DNA of 64,000 nucleotides from Crotophaga sulcirostris (taxonomy: Eukaryota; Chordata; Aves; Cuculiformes; Crotophagidae). Of this stretch, positions 35,473 to 49,451 are shown piece after piece; the first letter of the stretch is position 1; each line of letters starts with the position of its first letter. Made by a program: the position numbers and the translations under genes. Under the pieces are notes generated by a model. The model made no database searches. It had not been told where the DNA came from and was given only the letters and a program-made list of their open reading frames with translations. The stretch is taken from contig VYZB01000077.1 of assembly GCA_013397455.1 (NCBI GenBank), positions 325,729 through 389,728 on the forward strand, written 5' to 3'.

Positions 35473-38400
35473 ATTCTGTTGAGTCTATCTCCAGAGGTGC
35501 GCCTACAATTATACAACCCAGTTACCTTATTTACAGAAAAAGAATGAAGTCTGAAATTCTCATGGCCTTTAGAAATCCTTCTGTGGTGCCTGAGCACCCT
35601 GTTCACCTTCTAGCAGGAGACCTCTCCTTATGTGAAGAACCTTATCTATTTGAGGCACAAATAGTCCAGTGCATAAGGCAGAGGATTGTTGGATCTGAAA
35701 GACTTTGATCTAGTATTGATTAGATCAGACAGTAGCCTAGAAAAGGTAAAGTTCAGGTTAGTCTGTGGAGTCTGTTCATGATTCAAGGCATGTGATTAGC
35801 CTATTATCTGTTGCTGAATTCCATTTATTGAGGCTTTCTGTTAGAGCTTTCTGCAGCAGAGGAAGATTTTATGCACAGCTGTGTACAAAGCAGATTTTTT
35901 TCCCAAGCTTGTGTATTGCAGCAGATGTGAGGACAATAAGTTGCCTAAACATAGGCCTCTACTGCCACTTGAGACATTGTAGGGTCTTTGAGACATCCAC
36001 ATGGGACCACTGTATTTGGCAGAAGACCTGGAGGAGACCTTTACTAAAGGGGCAGCTGAAGGCCAGGCAAGATACCCTAGAGCATTTCAAATGACTCTGT
36101 GTAGCTATGTTTAGGCAGTTGAAGGAAGCCCTAAAAGCAGGGTTCAGTTATCATACCATTTGGTATAATCCACCAGAACTCCAGCTATTCATGGGAAACT
36201 TGTGCATTTCATGGATCCGTCCTATGTCACATCATGCGGATGACTTAGGTACACAACTGCATCTCAAATGGTACTATGTTGCTTGTATTTAGGCAGCTAG
36301 GTGCTGTTCTTTACAGTGCTGGTGGGATTCAGATCCAAACTCAGATACTTAATAGTCTCTGCCTGTGCACTAGAAACTCTGTCTCCCACTGGAAGCAGTG
36401 GAAGCTCTGGTCAGAGCAGTCACTAGTCTAGAATGGTATTTGTCGCATCAAAAATTAGGATGTCTGCATTTTGTCTGAATCTCTCCAGAACTTCACAGTA
36501 ACAGCAACTTAGTTTCTATACATTAACTAAATGCCTAAATTTAGGTTTCTAAATCTACAGCTGAATTCTACTCTGAGAAATAATCCTAGGAATGTTGACT
36601 TGTAATAATTTTGAGTGCTGTAGTGGGACTCATCTGAGTATCGCAGTGGAAGGACTGGAAAAAAGATAAAAATCTCTCCCCAGAGAGAAGAGAGAGAAAA
36701 AAGTATCAGAAAAACAAACTCATTAGTGCAATATCTGGGTAATAACAGCTCTAAGGAGAGGCAGACATGCATGTACTGAAATGCTTTTGATTTAACCAGG
36801 TAGTGTTTTGCTGCTGGTGTTAGGCTGTGAACTTAGTGCCCTTAAGCCCCCAGGTGAAGCAGACCCCTGGTTCTGAAGCCTGTTAAGCTTGAGTTAGTCA
36901 CAAGAGAATAAACCTCTCAGTTCAGGAGCAGGAATAGGGTGGCGCTGGGATTTTTACCTTGCTACAACTGTTGGCTTTAGACTTCAGCCATAGGGTACAA
37001 TATCCCTCTCCTAAAAAGGACCATAAGACGTCCAAGCTGCTTTACCTGCATTTCAAGTCAGCGTTGCAAAGTTTAAAAACTATATAGAAATAAAATTTTT
37101 TTTGTTTGAATAGGTTATATGTCCTTAAAACCACTTTAATTTCATTCTGAAAAACAGACATGGATTTTAGTTTGTTAAAATTTAGGCAAAGAAACAGTAG
37201 TCCTAAGAATAATGGAAGTGATTGTTCAGCTGGAAATGGCTGATTCAGACCATTAGATGGCAGCATGGTGCAAGACTTTCACAGCAGAAGCCCTGTTTCA
37301 AAAGTTGCCCTTTTCTAAAACTTTTCATTACTTTAAAATGTCGTAATTCCAGCATAAAGCAATTAAAACCAGGTTTGCTCCAATGTTTTGTCTCATCGTT
37401 TTCTTCCAGTTTCCCTCTGTAATGGTTGAGGCTACAATGCAATAAATTCAATGGCATTTTCCCTTTTTAATGTAAATCTAGTGCAAGTAAAAGAGCTTGG
37501 TTTAGTCACACAGTGACAGCAAGAATTCTACATTTCATCATATTATTTAGTTTCTCAGGCTTGACCTAAAGACATTTCCTCAAAGACAAGGCTGCAATTC
37601 AGCCACCACGCCTGAAGTCTGTTCATACTAGTGATGCTTTCTGATTATGTGGACATGTATTCACTTAGAGGGGATTGAGATTGTCAGCAGATGATTGATT
37701 CAGTTTTGTACATTACCAGTTGAGATAGGACTTAGATGACATCTTAAAGCAAAGTCCTGTACATCACGCTGTTATTACCGTGCTAGTGTATCAACATTGT
37801 CGTGTAATAATCCACTCAGACTTTTAAAATGATTTCTTTGTGTTCATCTTCTGCATGCTATGTTTCACTTCCCCTGGCCTGTTTGTTCCCACTCATTGCC
37901 TGCCTCCCACACAGACATATTGTTATAAGGAAAGTGTTGAATACAGCTGTGCTAGGATTTTTCTTTGCTAGTATTTGTTTCTAGGAAAGGAAAAGGGAGA
38001 AAGTCAGTCCATTTCCTGTTGGTTTAAAACAGCAGAAACATCTGTTTGTCTTAAGATAGTTTTCCCAAAAGAACAGTGGCAAGGGAGCTTGCAGGTGATG
38101 AGCTTTGCCATTGCAAAAAAATAAAAAAAAAAACAATAGTGATTAGTATGGTTGGCTTAAAAAAATAAAAAAAAAACCTAAAACAACAGAGAATATTTAT
38201 TCCTGCAATAAAATTTTTGATAGCTAATGCTTAAATTCTACAGTATTTTAAATAATAAAAATACATAGAGTATCTGGGATGAGAAAACCCAGATCCTGCA
38301 GTGTACTCCATTAAATTCTGTTCAAGAGTGATTCTTTCTGCAGTCCCCTCACCCTGTTCTGATGAAGTTCCACAGTACTCACAAAATGGTGTTAGATGAC

Positions 38401-41400
38401 GTGTGCTGGCACAGCATGCATGTAATCCTTCTGACAAATGCATCCTATCGCTACCATCTGCTGCATTAATGGGTGCATTTAACCTATCAAGGATCAATAA
38501 AATATATACTCTTAAGTATATTTACAATAGGACATTGACAGCTGTTAAAATAATGTTATGTAGGCTAAAAATCAAGCTGACAGAATAGAGAGTAAACTTT
38601 GTGGGTAGCACTCCCAGTACAGTGTATCTTTGTTCTCCAAATCAATGTGCTTACCTGGCATAATTAAATTCTTTTTAGCCTTAGCTGTAGAGCATCTACA
38701 TGATTTATCACTTCTCATACGCAAAATGTGGCACATAAGACATGAGGTGACATCTTGCACCATTGCATTCTTCTAAACTATATTCACTCAAGATTAAGTA
38801 GTTTTGTCAATTACCACTTGTTCCTATTTACAAAGGAACTCCTGAGTGCCAATACTTTATTCTTCTCTTAATTAATGTTTTTCTTAATTTTCTTTCAGGA
38901 TATAGTGAGCTCCTCAAACCACTTGCTTTGTTACTCTGTCTGGTAAGAGGGCTGCCCTGTCCTTTTGTGGTCCTTGGCTTACATTTTGGTATTTCTCCTG
39001 AAGCTTCCATCTATGGGAGAAGGTTTTGGTAGATTCTCTTCTTTGAATTTCAACTTCCTCAGATCTTTCTCTGCTCTGGATAAGGTACATCTGGCCCCAG
39101 AACTGTGTCTCCCAAGTTTCAGCCATGATTATTCTTGTTCTCCCTTAGGCAGAAAAGCATAAACAGGTGAAATGTAGATCCTCCTCATCTTTGGTCACCT
39201 AATGTCTGTCTGTCAACGTTGCTTTTCCAGTCATGAGAGTTTACGTAAACCTCTTTTTCAAAGATCTTCAGTGCCCACGGCCTGCCCCAGCACCTTGTGA
39301 ACCACTTTAGTCTGTTGGCTTTACAGCCCGCTGGATGACCCTCATTCCTTTCTCTAGACCCGATTGTTTTTAAGGCAGCTTTACTTTCAGGATACAGACA
39401 GAAGACTAACAATTGTTGGTATGTATAAAAATAAGCACTGGTTCAGAATGCTTTTCCAGAAGCAGGAGTGTTTTGGGTGTGTTTCTTCTTTCCACAGTTA
39501 GCTTTTTATTCACCCTTATCTTTTTCCTGTACTTGTGCTGCATATTTCAGCAGTAGATATTTCAGTTGGGAGACCTGTGAGATACTAAGTTCAATGGAAC
39601 CAAGGCTAGTTGGTCTCCCTTCTTGTTTTGGCCTTTCCGCCGTGTCCCGAGCCTGAACACTGGTTACCAGTAAATATGTTCTCTGCTTACTTTTTTGGTA
39701 CTGACAGGTGAACTGCTGTTACAGCTCAAACCTTAGTTTGAGAGACTGTCACAGTTGTCCTGAGGGAAGCAAGCAGAAAGAAGATAGTGGCTAATTTTTA
39801 ACAGATTGTAGCTCAGTAAGATCTGACTGGAATTGTACTCCTTCCTAGTCCAAGGTCTTAGTCCCTTTTGAACTGAAAGTTCTGCCACAGATTGAGAAAG
39901 TATTAAATTTTCTCAAGAAAGGTTTTCAAGGTTATTTTGTGATAGAATGTATGAATGCAGAACTTCTCACCAGCAGTCCTTGTGTTAGAGTTTCTCTTTA
40001 GATCTCTTTAGATTTGTCTACAGTAGTGATTTTGGCAGCTACTCGTGTTTTGTGAAAGAAAGCACAGTTAGCATCTCTACTAAAATGCTAATGCCAAGGA
40101 TCTTTTGAAGATCTACTTGTCTTTTTAGGATCTTTTCAAAGAGGAATGGCGGTTTTAATTAGTTATTGTCACAGAAAGGATAGTTGTGCTCACAACATCA
40201 CATACTTTGGCACCACGATTTGTTTGGATGATCTGTTTCACTGAAATGAGTCTGAATCCCCCAGTGTTGTGATGAAAAGGGAAATCACCTCTGGGAAAAC
40301 ACCTAACTCTCTTAGCTTTAAGGCTCTTTTCTCTGACAAAAAAGGAGAAAGTGGAGTCTAATTACCTTACTTGTTTAAATTCAAGTCCGATATTAGTGTC
40401 AGTGAAGCAAAAGTGAAAAATCTTAAGGAAGTGGGCATCAGTAAATGAGCCTTGTCTCAGTTCAGTAAAGGTAATCTACATACTGACCTTCTTTACTAAG
40501 TCAAAGGTCATAAGAACCGTTTCAGATACACAGATGATCTACAACCCTTGGTATCCCTATCCTCCAAGTCCTTTTTGGAGTCCTTGCTTTCTAGGATACA
40601 ATTCCACACCATCTTATAAACATTTCCTACCTTTTAGCAAGTCTGTAACCTTATATTTTAGTATATTGATCTAACATTATTTAACTTTTTTCTGTATTAA
40701 TACTCAGAACTAAACTGTATTCAGTGGACCAACTGAGGCAAGTCACTGTGCATTGGTGATCACTACTACTGCTCCCTCATTGCATCACTTATACTTTTTT
40801 ATTGGCAATGAATTTGTATCCTTATCGGTCATTGATGTTGTCCATTATGCCATTAAAGTTGGAAAATTGAGAGAGTATTATGTCTGCTATTGATGACTAA
40901 GCTTCCTTAGGAATTCCACTCCGTTTATGCTTTTATTTAGAAGGAATCAAAGAACTGAAAGACTTCACCACTCATCTTTTTGCTTTCCGACCTTTTTTGC
41001 CCCTTCCAAATGTTGCTATGATTGATGAACAGACCTCTTCCTTTCCCCTCCCAGGTGCAGATAAAGCTTCCTTCGTAAAACCCTCCACAAAATGACTTCC
41101 TCTTCCAATTGACGAAACTCTCTCTATCTCACATTTCATTTCTTTGCAAGTTTCAGGCACAGACGGGAAGATTTCTGGACAGAATCTGTAGCTGGCCATG
41201 ATAGAACATTTTCCGAGGATGCAGAGATAATAACTAGTGAGGAAGAAGGGTGTGCATCTTCAGTTAACTGCACTCAGCTACTAGCTGAGTGGAGACTTGT
41301 TAAGCCAGAATTTTATTTTTTCAGTTTGCTCTTACTTTCAAGTCTTTAATTGCCAAGTTTAAAATTATAGGCTAATTTTTTTACACAGGATAATACAATT

Positions 41401-42321
41401 TAATGTGTCTATTTTTACGTTCCTCCAAGTGGGAATAGAATTTAGCCCAGCATATACTAGTTAATTTGGATGGTGTGAATCACTCTGAGCTTTCTTGGGC
41501 CTTCTTCCTCTGTGGACTTAGGTTAATTAGTTGCTATGAAGTCCTAGGTCTGAAGTGATTCTGTTAGTAACATTTTTATTGACATTATATTACCAGTATA
41601 AATATATGATAGAATTAAATGAGTGAGATACTTAATTTTCTCATTTGGTTAGTCTCTAGGCTGGCAAGTGACATGTTTTGTTTTTTTTTACGTGAGTTTC
41701 TTATGTAGAAAGAAAATAATATTGTAGTCAGATACGCAACATTGTTTATGTTCTTTTACTGTAATGGGTATTTGGACAGCATTCTTAGTAACCACTCTGC
41801 ATGCTTGTAAAGATTAGTGAGTAATACAGTTCATGGGAAATTTTATGAGCTGAAGTAGATAAGAGTTTGAGATGTTTGTCTTCTGGATGTCTGCTTTAAC
41901 CTCTAAGTATACAGTGTACATCACAGCTTCATTATGTTTTCCCTTTTATTCTTATTGTACTTGGTTTTATGTCATGGAAAAGAACATTTTCTGTTTTCTT
42001 GTATTTATCTTCTCCTCCTCACCAGCCCCCATCTCCATTTCAGCATTGTCCACTTGGCATTTTCCAGTGCCGTAAACTCTGGAGGCAGTGTTATTGTTAC
42101 GTTCTTCTATTATTTATGCTATTTTTGCAGTCAAGATTAAGTTGAAGTTGTGTTGAGCATTTTCATAACTTAGTTATTCGGTTGATAGATAAAAATACTT
42201 CTTCAGAGGCACATAACATTTTGTTCTGTGCTCTCTTCTTGGGTTTGATGGTTGTTTTTCCCTTGTTTTTTTCAACCTAAGTCTCCAGTGTACAGTACTT
42301 AGGAAGATTCATATCACAATA

Positions 42322-42395
42322 CCTTTTTTCCTATATTTTTCCTTCTCCTTTTTCTTTTTTTTTTTTCCCTCTCATATCTCCTCCACTTTTTTATC
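42322..42395 (+). repeat. STAU2: Pyrimidine-rich tract in the long STAU2 intron
   Basis: About 70 bp of mostly T and C (TTTTTTCC, CCTTCTCC and a T run around 42,355-42,367), interrupted by a few A. It is simple sequence without a nearby exon. Confidence 0.7.
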
Positions 42396-45300
42396 TATAC
42401 TTTAAAAAGAGGTTTGGGGGCTGGTTTTGAGACCCTTCTGGAACTTTGAAAAGTGTTTCTTGTAGATGCTTAGGCTTTAGACTGAAGGAGAGCAATGAAA
42501 GTGGAAGCAGAGATCTGAACGTACTGTGAAAGCATTGCTCTGTAACTAGTGCGACATAACTGGCTCGATATGTTTGCTGTGTATTTGTTAGCTTAATCCA
42601 TGACTGTTAAAGTATTTAATTTACAATGTCTGTAGCTTTCTGTTGGTTTCTTCTAATTACTTTTGATGAGCAATTGCTTTTTAATTGTCAATGTACATAT
42701 TTACTGCAAGTGGTAAACAAAGTAGTGGTACATGCAGAGAGTAACTATTGAAATATTTATTTCAGTCGAATGTCTGTATTGAGCAATTTGGAATTTAGAG
42801 ATACAATGATGTGGCAATATTATCGTCTTGTCATCACAAATTCTCCTGGGAAGATTCCACATGAGATAATGTTATGTTAAACTGGATCCCCCTCCCTTTT
42901 GTTTTTTACTCAGGAATGTTTCGATACTGTGATTGTGAAAACATGAGTGAATTTTTTGATTTAGTTAGTCAGACTGCTTAAAGGAACTGCAGTCTGTAGC
43001 CCAAGAAAAGAACGGGGAAAAAAAGGAAGAAAGGAGAATCATGAAATATTTAACACACTCAGCACATGAAGTTACTATATACTGACGGTGGAAGAGGAGA
43101 ATAAAAATAATTAGCGATATTAAAAATCAGGCTTGGAGGAAGATTAAGTGGATTTCTTCCAGCTTTAGAATCAACCTTTCTAATTATTTTTCTTAAAGGT
43201 GGTTGCACAAAAATTAGGAAAATATTCATGGCATGTAGAAGTCATCGTCACTGCACAGGAAGATCAAAATATGCAGGAAGAGTTGGATGATTGTGAGGAC
43301 TGACACATTAGAAATGGGATAACACTAGACCTTCCAGTATAAAATGTAAGGTTAAGACAATAGGCACTAGTAGTACTAACTGTGACACCTGAGGGTTATT
43401 CAGTTGGAAATCACAGAATAGGAGTGTTATCTAATATTATTAATTATTTGCAAGATAACTTAGAACAACTGATGTGATTGAACCAGAAGAGAGGCAAAAG
43501 TGATTTTTAAGATGTGTTAAGCAAGATATTTTTGGTAAAGCTGTATAAATATTGTTCCTATACAGAACAGTTAGCCTTTCAGATGGTAAATTGTCTATCA
43601 TTCTTGACTTCTATATTTACGAACAGGAGCGAGCAGAGGGAAGGGCTGTGAAGGATTATCAGGATAGTTGGTAGATTCTTATAAAGATGACTTCTAAAAT
43701 ACCTTGAGTTTTTCACTTGCAAAACAAAGGCTGAGAAGGAATGGGAAAGTTCGCCTTGGAGCGTAAACATAACAAAAAAGCAAATGAACTGTATAAGTTA
43801 AAGGATAGTATTGACACAAAACAAAATGTAGAAGTATAGCCAAGCTGAACATTAGGCAATTCCTAAGAATCAACTCAGCTTCTAGATCATCCTCCCAGCA
43901 GAAGCAAGTAGTCTGATTTGTTTTCTAATAGACCCTAACAGATAAAGAGGACTACATTATACAGTTACCTGCAACTCGTGGCTCTTGACTGTTTAGTGCA
44001 GGATTTGCTTACGTTCTTACATTTGAAATAAAGAAGGGTTTGGGTGTCTGTATCTTAAAATAGGAAGCATCTTTATTACGTTTTCTCATTATTTTTTTTT
44101 AAATTAACAATTGCTCTTGAATCTCTTTCTGTTAATATGTTTCCATCAGGTGGTTATTCTTTACAGTTCTTACATAGTCAATTAAATGTTCTGTTGCTTA
44201 GGGGGTTTCTACAACGAGGTCAAAATTGATTTGATAAACTGACCATAGCAAATACTGTATAGAGAAAAAATATTGAATCATCCAGAATTAACTAAATTAA
44301 TTGTAAAGTCTTAAAATATTTGAATTATAGTTTAAAACCATGTCTCAAATGAAGAATAATCTGGGGCAAGTATAAATTATTTTTTTTCCTTAAAATCCTG
44401 TCTATGTAGCTGAGGGGAGGTCAATGTTAGGAGAAGAAATAACTGTAATAGGCAATATGAATAAATCAGTTGAATAGAAATTTCAGAAAATTATCTTTCC
44501 ACCTAATAAGGGATGTGTTTGGCTGAAAGTGATACACATAGCCTTGTTTCACTTGCGTTACATTAAGAATGTTTTTGGGGAATGTGAAGGTAATCTAGAA
44601 GAGGACAGACAAACTGATTCAGGGATAATGGACCGTAGTTCTCAAAAGGAGTACTTGGAAAAGAGAACCTCTTTGTTCCCAGGTGTTGTTGTGGACCTGC
44701 TGAAAGAACCAGAAGGTGGACTGTATGAAGACAAAAGTGGCTGTACTGGATATTTCCTCCTTCAAAACATAGAGCTCACATCTGTAAGAAATGCACGTGG
44801 CTAATGGACTGCTTAGAATAATAGGGAATGGCCAGGGAACAGCTGCACTAAACAACTTGCTCCCCTAGAGAAATTTCAAATGTTATGGAGAAAAAATTGT
44901 TCACAGCGAGCGCTGTTTCCTACTCCCCTGCACAATACGTGGCTCTCTATCCCTCCCCTCGCCAAGCTCACAGCATTTTCCTGGTTAAGCAGTGCTAGCA
45001 GGGCTGCCAGCTTGATTGATCTGGTATGGAGAAGGAGCCAGAGGGAAAACGTGCACAAACGGAGCTGGCATCTGAAGAGTGACTTTCCTGTACCATGTTG
45101 TGTCTCGTATTTTCTAGAGGCCGTCATCTTGGCCAAAATGATCCCTGTTCTTCTTCACTTTGCAGTATGAAATGGGAATAGGGTAATGCTTCCTGTAACA
45201 CTTGTTCTTTTTTATGTAAGTGAAAAATAGATTAGCTATTAGCATTTAGACAAAACCTCACTGGAGTTTTTAACAGTGAAAAGCAGGTTAAATCTAAATA

Positions 45301-45890
45301 AACTACCTGGTTTCCTTGAGCTGCAGCTTGCACTTGTTTTTTTCCCCTTCTAAGAATAAAGTAACAGTATTTATCAGAAACATTTATGCCATTGAGGAAT
45401 CCAGAGAAATGCAGGAAATGCAGTTTGAACACATAACCTATGTACTAATACTTTATTTGTCTTTGTGTGTGTGGATTTGATGGCCAAAAAAGAAGAGGCC
45501 CCAAGGGCTCCTTAGTATGCAATTAATATTTTGGCTAGAAAAGCAGCAGATTGTTTCAGTATGCTTACATGTTATGACATCATATTCCAGTAAAATTATA
45601 ATGAACAGAATTTTTGTTTGTCTCTGTGGCAAACCAAAATGAGTTTTCTAATTGTCAACAGACCTTGGTGATTTATTTAATTACAGTGGCGCCCGCTCAC
45701 ACCAACTTAGTTAAGGTCTGTCAGCATTTGTGTTATGAACCTCTATTTTTAGGGGTTTATAACTAGTTGTAAATATTTGCTCATTGCTAAAACTTGACAT
45801 TCAAGGTCACAGCCGTAGAGCAAATATCCTTTTTCAGGTTGACTGTTCTAGTGATAACAGTGGCACTAGGTAAAAGGTACATTTCTGAAG

Positions 45891-46009
45891 ACTGGATGAG
45901 GCACTGAGTGCCATGGTTTAGGTGATGGGATGGTGTTAGTGTTGGCTTATAGGTTGGACTTGAGGATCTCAGAGGTCCCTTCCAACCTTGTGATACTGTG
46001 ATGCTATGA
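45891..46009 (+). mobile_element. CR1 LINE 3' tail
   Basis: It runs from 'actggatgaggcactgagtg' through 'gtgttggcttataggttgga' to 'cccttccaaccttgtgatac' and 'tgtgatgctatga'. This matches the end of the copy at 51,685-52,470 closely, so it is the same subfamily, extremely 5'-truncated (about 120 bp). It ends in the CR1-type short terminal repeat. Confidence 0.93.
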
Positions 46010-48099
46010 AGGTTAGAGGGAATAAAGAAAGCCTTCTTTCTAGACCTGTTACGTGAAGGAGCTTCTTAAGAACCTCAAATGTACAGAAGAGCCAAATGAA
46101 ATATAATTTGTTTTAATAGGTTACATGTGATTAATTTTTAAAGTACTGTCCGTTATGTTTCTTTTCTTGCAATTGTATGTATAATTTCACATGTCCTTTT
46201 GTTGTCTTATAAGCTTCTGTCATTTGGCTGTGTCTGTCAGCTTATGTTTTGAAGAGTCTGTCAGTGTCACCTTGGCATCTTTTTTACATAAGAACTTTCT
46301 CCAAAGGAAAATCCCAACCTTTGTAGCCCCATGCAGAATGCAGGGAGAATCATATTCTTTAAATGTAGGTAGGTTCAGAAACCTAATGAGTCTGTACGCG
46401 AAGCGTTGCTGTTGGAAGTTCTGACTCTCTCAGTTCTGTGGCTGAACAGAGCGACAGAAGGCTAAGGAGTGTGGGACTCCTGTTTTCGTGTTCTGGTGAT
46501 GGAAAATATTGTGCTGTTATGCATGTGCTATGTTATTGCATAATAATCAGCAATATTTTTTTATGCAATAATCAATTGCATAAAATTCTATATAAATATT
46601 CCCAAGATTGTTCAAGTTTTTCAGTCCTTTTTAGTAACTTGAATCTAATATATTGGGAGGGTTTGTCAGTGATCAGTGGCAGATACCTTAACTTTGCATC
46701 GGGTTGTTCCTTACATGAGTGTGCATCTTCAGGTTGCAGAATCATTCCATGTTAAAACTCAGTTTAATCGTTGAACTGAACTTTAGGATTGTAATATTAT
46801 GATTAGTTTTAAGGCTTTTGTTAATACAGTCTCTGTCCTCACCATTGAAAAAAGGAGGATGTTTTGTTTCTATTTGACATGCTGCATGTTGCAGAGAAGC
46901 CAATATCCTTGCAGATTTAGTTCATTTTCTGAGGATTTCAGGTGCTCCTTTGCACTTTCCTGGCAGTGTTCATATTATCAGTGCTCTGTTAACTCTGCTT
47001 GAGGCCAAGCAGAGCAAGAAAGGTTTAATCAAAATCATGTAAAAACCTAATCGTTCTGCCAATGCCAAAGAGCTGTGTGAGGCTCTAAAGCCACAGGCTG
47101 AATATCTTTTTTTCCATATTATCACATAAATAGTTCCCTAAACATTCTTTAAAAGAAAAGGTGGGGAAGGGGGAGGGAAAAAGTGAGGGCTTGTTGTAGG
47201 ATCTGAGTTTATAAAGTGAATTAAAGTTCATGTGCTTTCCTCCTTTGCATGTAATGGAGAGAAAGATAAGTTTAGTAACTCAACAAGACAGAGGAACTTT
47301 TGATGAATATGTATTTTCCCTAGATCTAAGTAGTTGCTAACAGCACTACCACATTTTTTTTTAAAAAGAGGATTGTGAAGTAATGAGGTGTGATGTGCTA
47401 TTGAGGTGCCTGCTGCTTTTGCATGAAAGAGCTTATCCTGTGCTAAGCTGCAGCTAACAGAGGCAGCCAACAGATGCTGCAGTTTCCAAGATTTAGTTCT
47501 AGATCTTCTAAGAACAACTTCTAGGATGATGGGGAGATTTCTTGGAGCTCTTCAAGGAACTTGGAGGTGCCTGTTGCTGCAGGGAAAGGATAGCTACAGC
47601 GGGCTGCATCTTGAAGCAAGCTCTAGCAGCTGCCAACAAGCTCTATCAGCTACTGCTGATCAGAAGCTACACTGAGCTTTTCTTCCAGCTGTTTCCTGAT
47701 TAGAGAGTCAAGCATCATTTCAGCAGGTACTCAGAGGAAACCTGTATGACTGCAGAGCCTAGAACACAGTCACGGAGACAGTCAGCAGATGCAGCAGTTT
47801 GCTTAACAGTTAATGCAGAAGGGAGCCAGAAACTGCTGAAGACAGAGTATGTGTGCACATCACTGTCCTTGCACTCTCTGGAGCATCTATCCCTGATACA
47901 TCAGAGACCTTGAGTCAGATCTACCTCTAGAGGGAGGATGCAGCTTTCAGACCTTCATCTCCAGGGGGTGCTTTAAGTTGGGAAGAGGGAGACAATTGTC
48001 TTGTCTTCAGGAGGTGTGGACTGTCAGAGGGACTCTATTACCAAGTAAAGGAGATGCAGGAAGATGTTAGCAAATAGTACTGACACCACTAGTGGTGAT

Positions 48100-49205
48100 G
48101 AGTAAGATCTCATCAAGAGAGCTTTAAAATGATGGAGAGTGGAGTTGACTTACAAGCAAGTGAGGAAGTGATGGACCAGTGTAGTAAACAAAGACTTAAG
48201 GGTGATGTTGACAGGAGACACCCTAAAACCAGCAAAACGGGGCTGAAGGGGTCCCATCCCAATTGTATGCACGTAAATAGGGAAAAGCCTACTGGACAGC
48301 ATGATGGGAGAAGTCCTTATACTCTTTATGGGAAATTGGTACACTTGGATTGCTATCTGAAGTGCCAGTACACTAATACACTTAGCACAGAGAACAGACA
48401 GGAGGAACGAGAGGTCTGTGTGCAGCCGCTACAGGGCTACCACCCTGAGGTATTTTTCAGGTAACTGGAAGCAGTTTCATGACCACAGGCCCTGGTCCTC
48501 ATGAGGGACTTAAATCACCCCAGTATGTGTTGAAGGGAACATCACAGCAGGGCACAAGTGATCCACAGAGTTTCTGGAGTGCATCAACCACAACTTTCTG
48601 AGGTAGGCGATTGAGGAATCCATGAGGAGGGGCACTCCTTCCAGAGCTCACACTTTCAAACAAGGAAGAACTGGTCAAGAATGTTAAGGCTGGAATCAGT
48701 GCAGTGACCCTGAGATAGATAGTGGCAGAATCTTGAGAGGAAAGAGCAAGACAAATATCACAAATGACAAAGGGGAGTTGGATACCTGCTTGGAAGAATC
48801 CCAGGGGATACTGTCCTGAAGAAAGAAGGAGTCAAGGAAAGCTTGTCAGGGTTCACATCCTCCAGGCTCAAGAACGGTTTAACTGTACATCCCAATGTGC
48901 AGATAATTAAGCAAAGGCAGCAGGAAGCCTGCATGGATGAACAAGGAACTTCCAGCTAAACTGAAATGAGATTTATGGCACAGGATAAATATAGAGGTAC
49001 TGGACAAGTTTGCAGATATGAGGTTAGGAAAACTGAAGTCCATCTGGAGAGCGATGTGAAGAGCAACAAGATAGGCTTCTGCAGCAACAAAAGGAAGACC
49101 AGGGACCCGCTGTTGAGTGGAGCAGGAGACCTGAAGACAGAGGACATGGAAAAGATGGAGGTATTCAAAATGCCTTCATCTCATCTCAGTTTTTACTGGT
49201 AAGAG
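48100..49205 (+). mobile_element. CR1 LINE, degenerate ORF1 end and ORF2 endonuclease region
   Basis: Degenerate nucleotide similarity to CR1 starts near 'gagagctttaaa' (48,117; end of ORF1) and becomes clear at 'ctgaagtgccagtacactaa' (48,358), the opening of ORF2. It resumes at 'ccacaggccctggtcctcatg' (48,483) after an internal deletion that removes much of the endonuclease domain. It continues through 'acaaggaagaactggtcaag', 'catggatgaacaaggaact' and 'aacaaaaggaagaccaggga' to 'cctcag/tttttactgg' near 49,200. Numerous stops and frameshifts make it inactive. The upstream stretch 47,480-48,100 may be ORF1 of the same copy, but I could not confirm it. Confidence 0.85.
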
Positions 49206-49229
49206 TGGCCTTGAGGAATCCCAGGTTCA

Positions 49230-49451
49230 GGCTTTAAACTGAGAGTGGGTAGATTTAGATTAGATATAAGGAAGAAATTCTTCACTATGAGGGTGGTGTG
49301 GCACTGGAACAGGTTGCCCAGAGAAGTTGTGGATGCCCCATTCCTGAAAGAGTTCAAGGCCAGGTTGGATGGGGCTTTGAGCAACCTGATCTACTGGAAG
49401 GGAACCTGAAACTAAATGATCCATAAGGTCCTATTCTGTAATTCTGTGATT
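49230..49451 (+). mobile_element. Separate CR1 3' tail lying inside the larger CR1 copy
   Basis: From 'gggtagatttagattagata' through 'aacaggttgcccagagaagt', 'ttcaaggccaggttggatgg' and 'taaggtcctattctgtaatt' to 'ctgtga', this is a CR1 ORF2 end plus 3' UTR with the terminal 'attctgtg' repeat. It cannot be part of the linear order of the surrounding element, whose reverse transcriptase segment only begins afterwards. It is therefore a second insertion of a different, 'attctgtg'-ended subfamily. The 5' edge is approximate (49,210-49,240). Confidence 0.85.

Noticed and set aside
35451..36292. Run of consecutive + strand open frames suggesting a nested gene
   Set aside because: The first follows a CR1 fragment; the rest show no family similarity and no shared frame or splice sites. 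An old unknown repeat is possible but not supportable.
46561..46583. TTATGCAA...TTGCATAA inverted repeat
   Set aside because: 8-bp AT-rich arms of this kind are expected by chance in AT-rich intron.
48129..48464. 111-codon frame as an independent gene
   Set aside because: It overlaps the degenerate CR1 ORF1/ORF2 boundary and is explained as part of that dead element.
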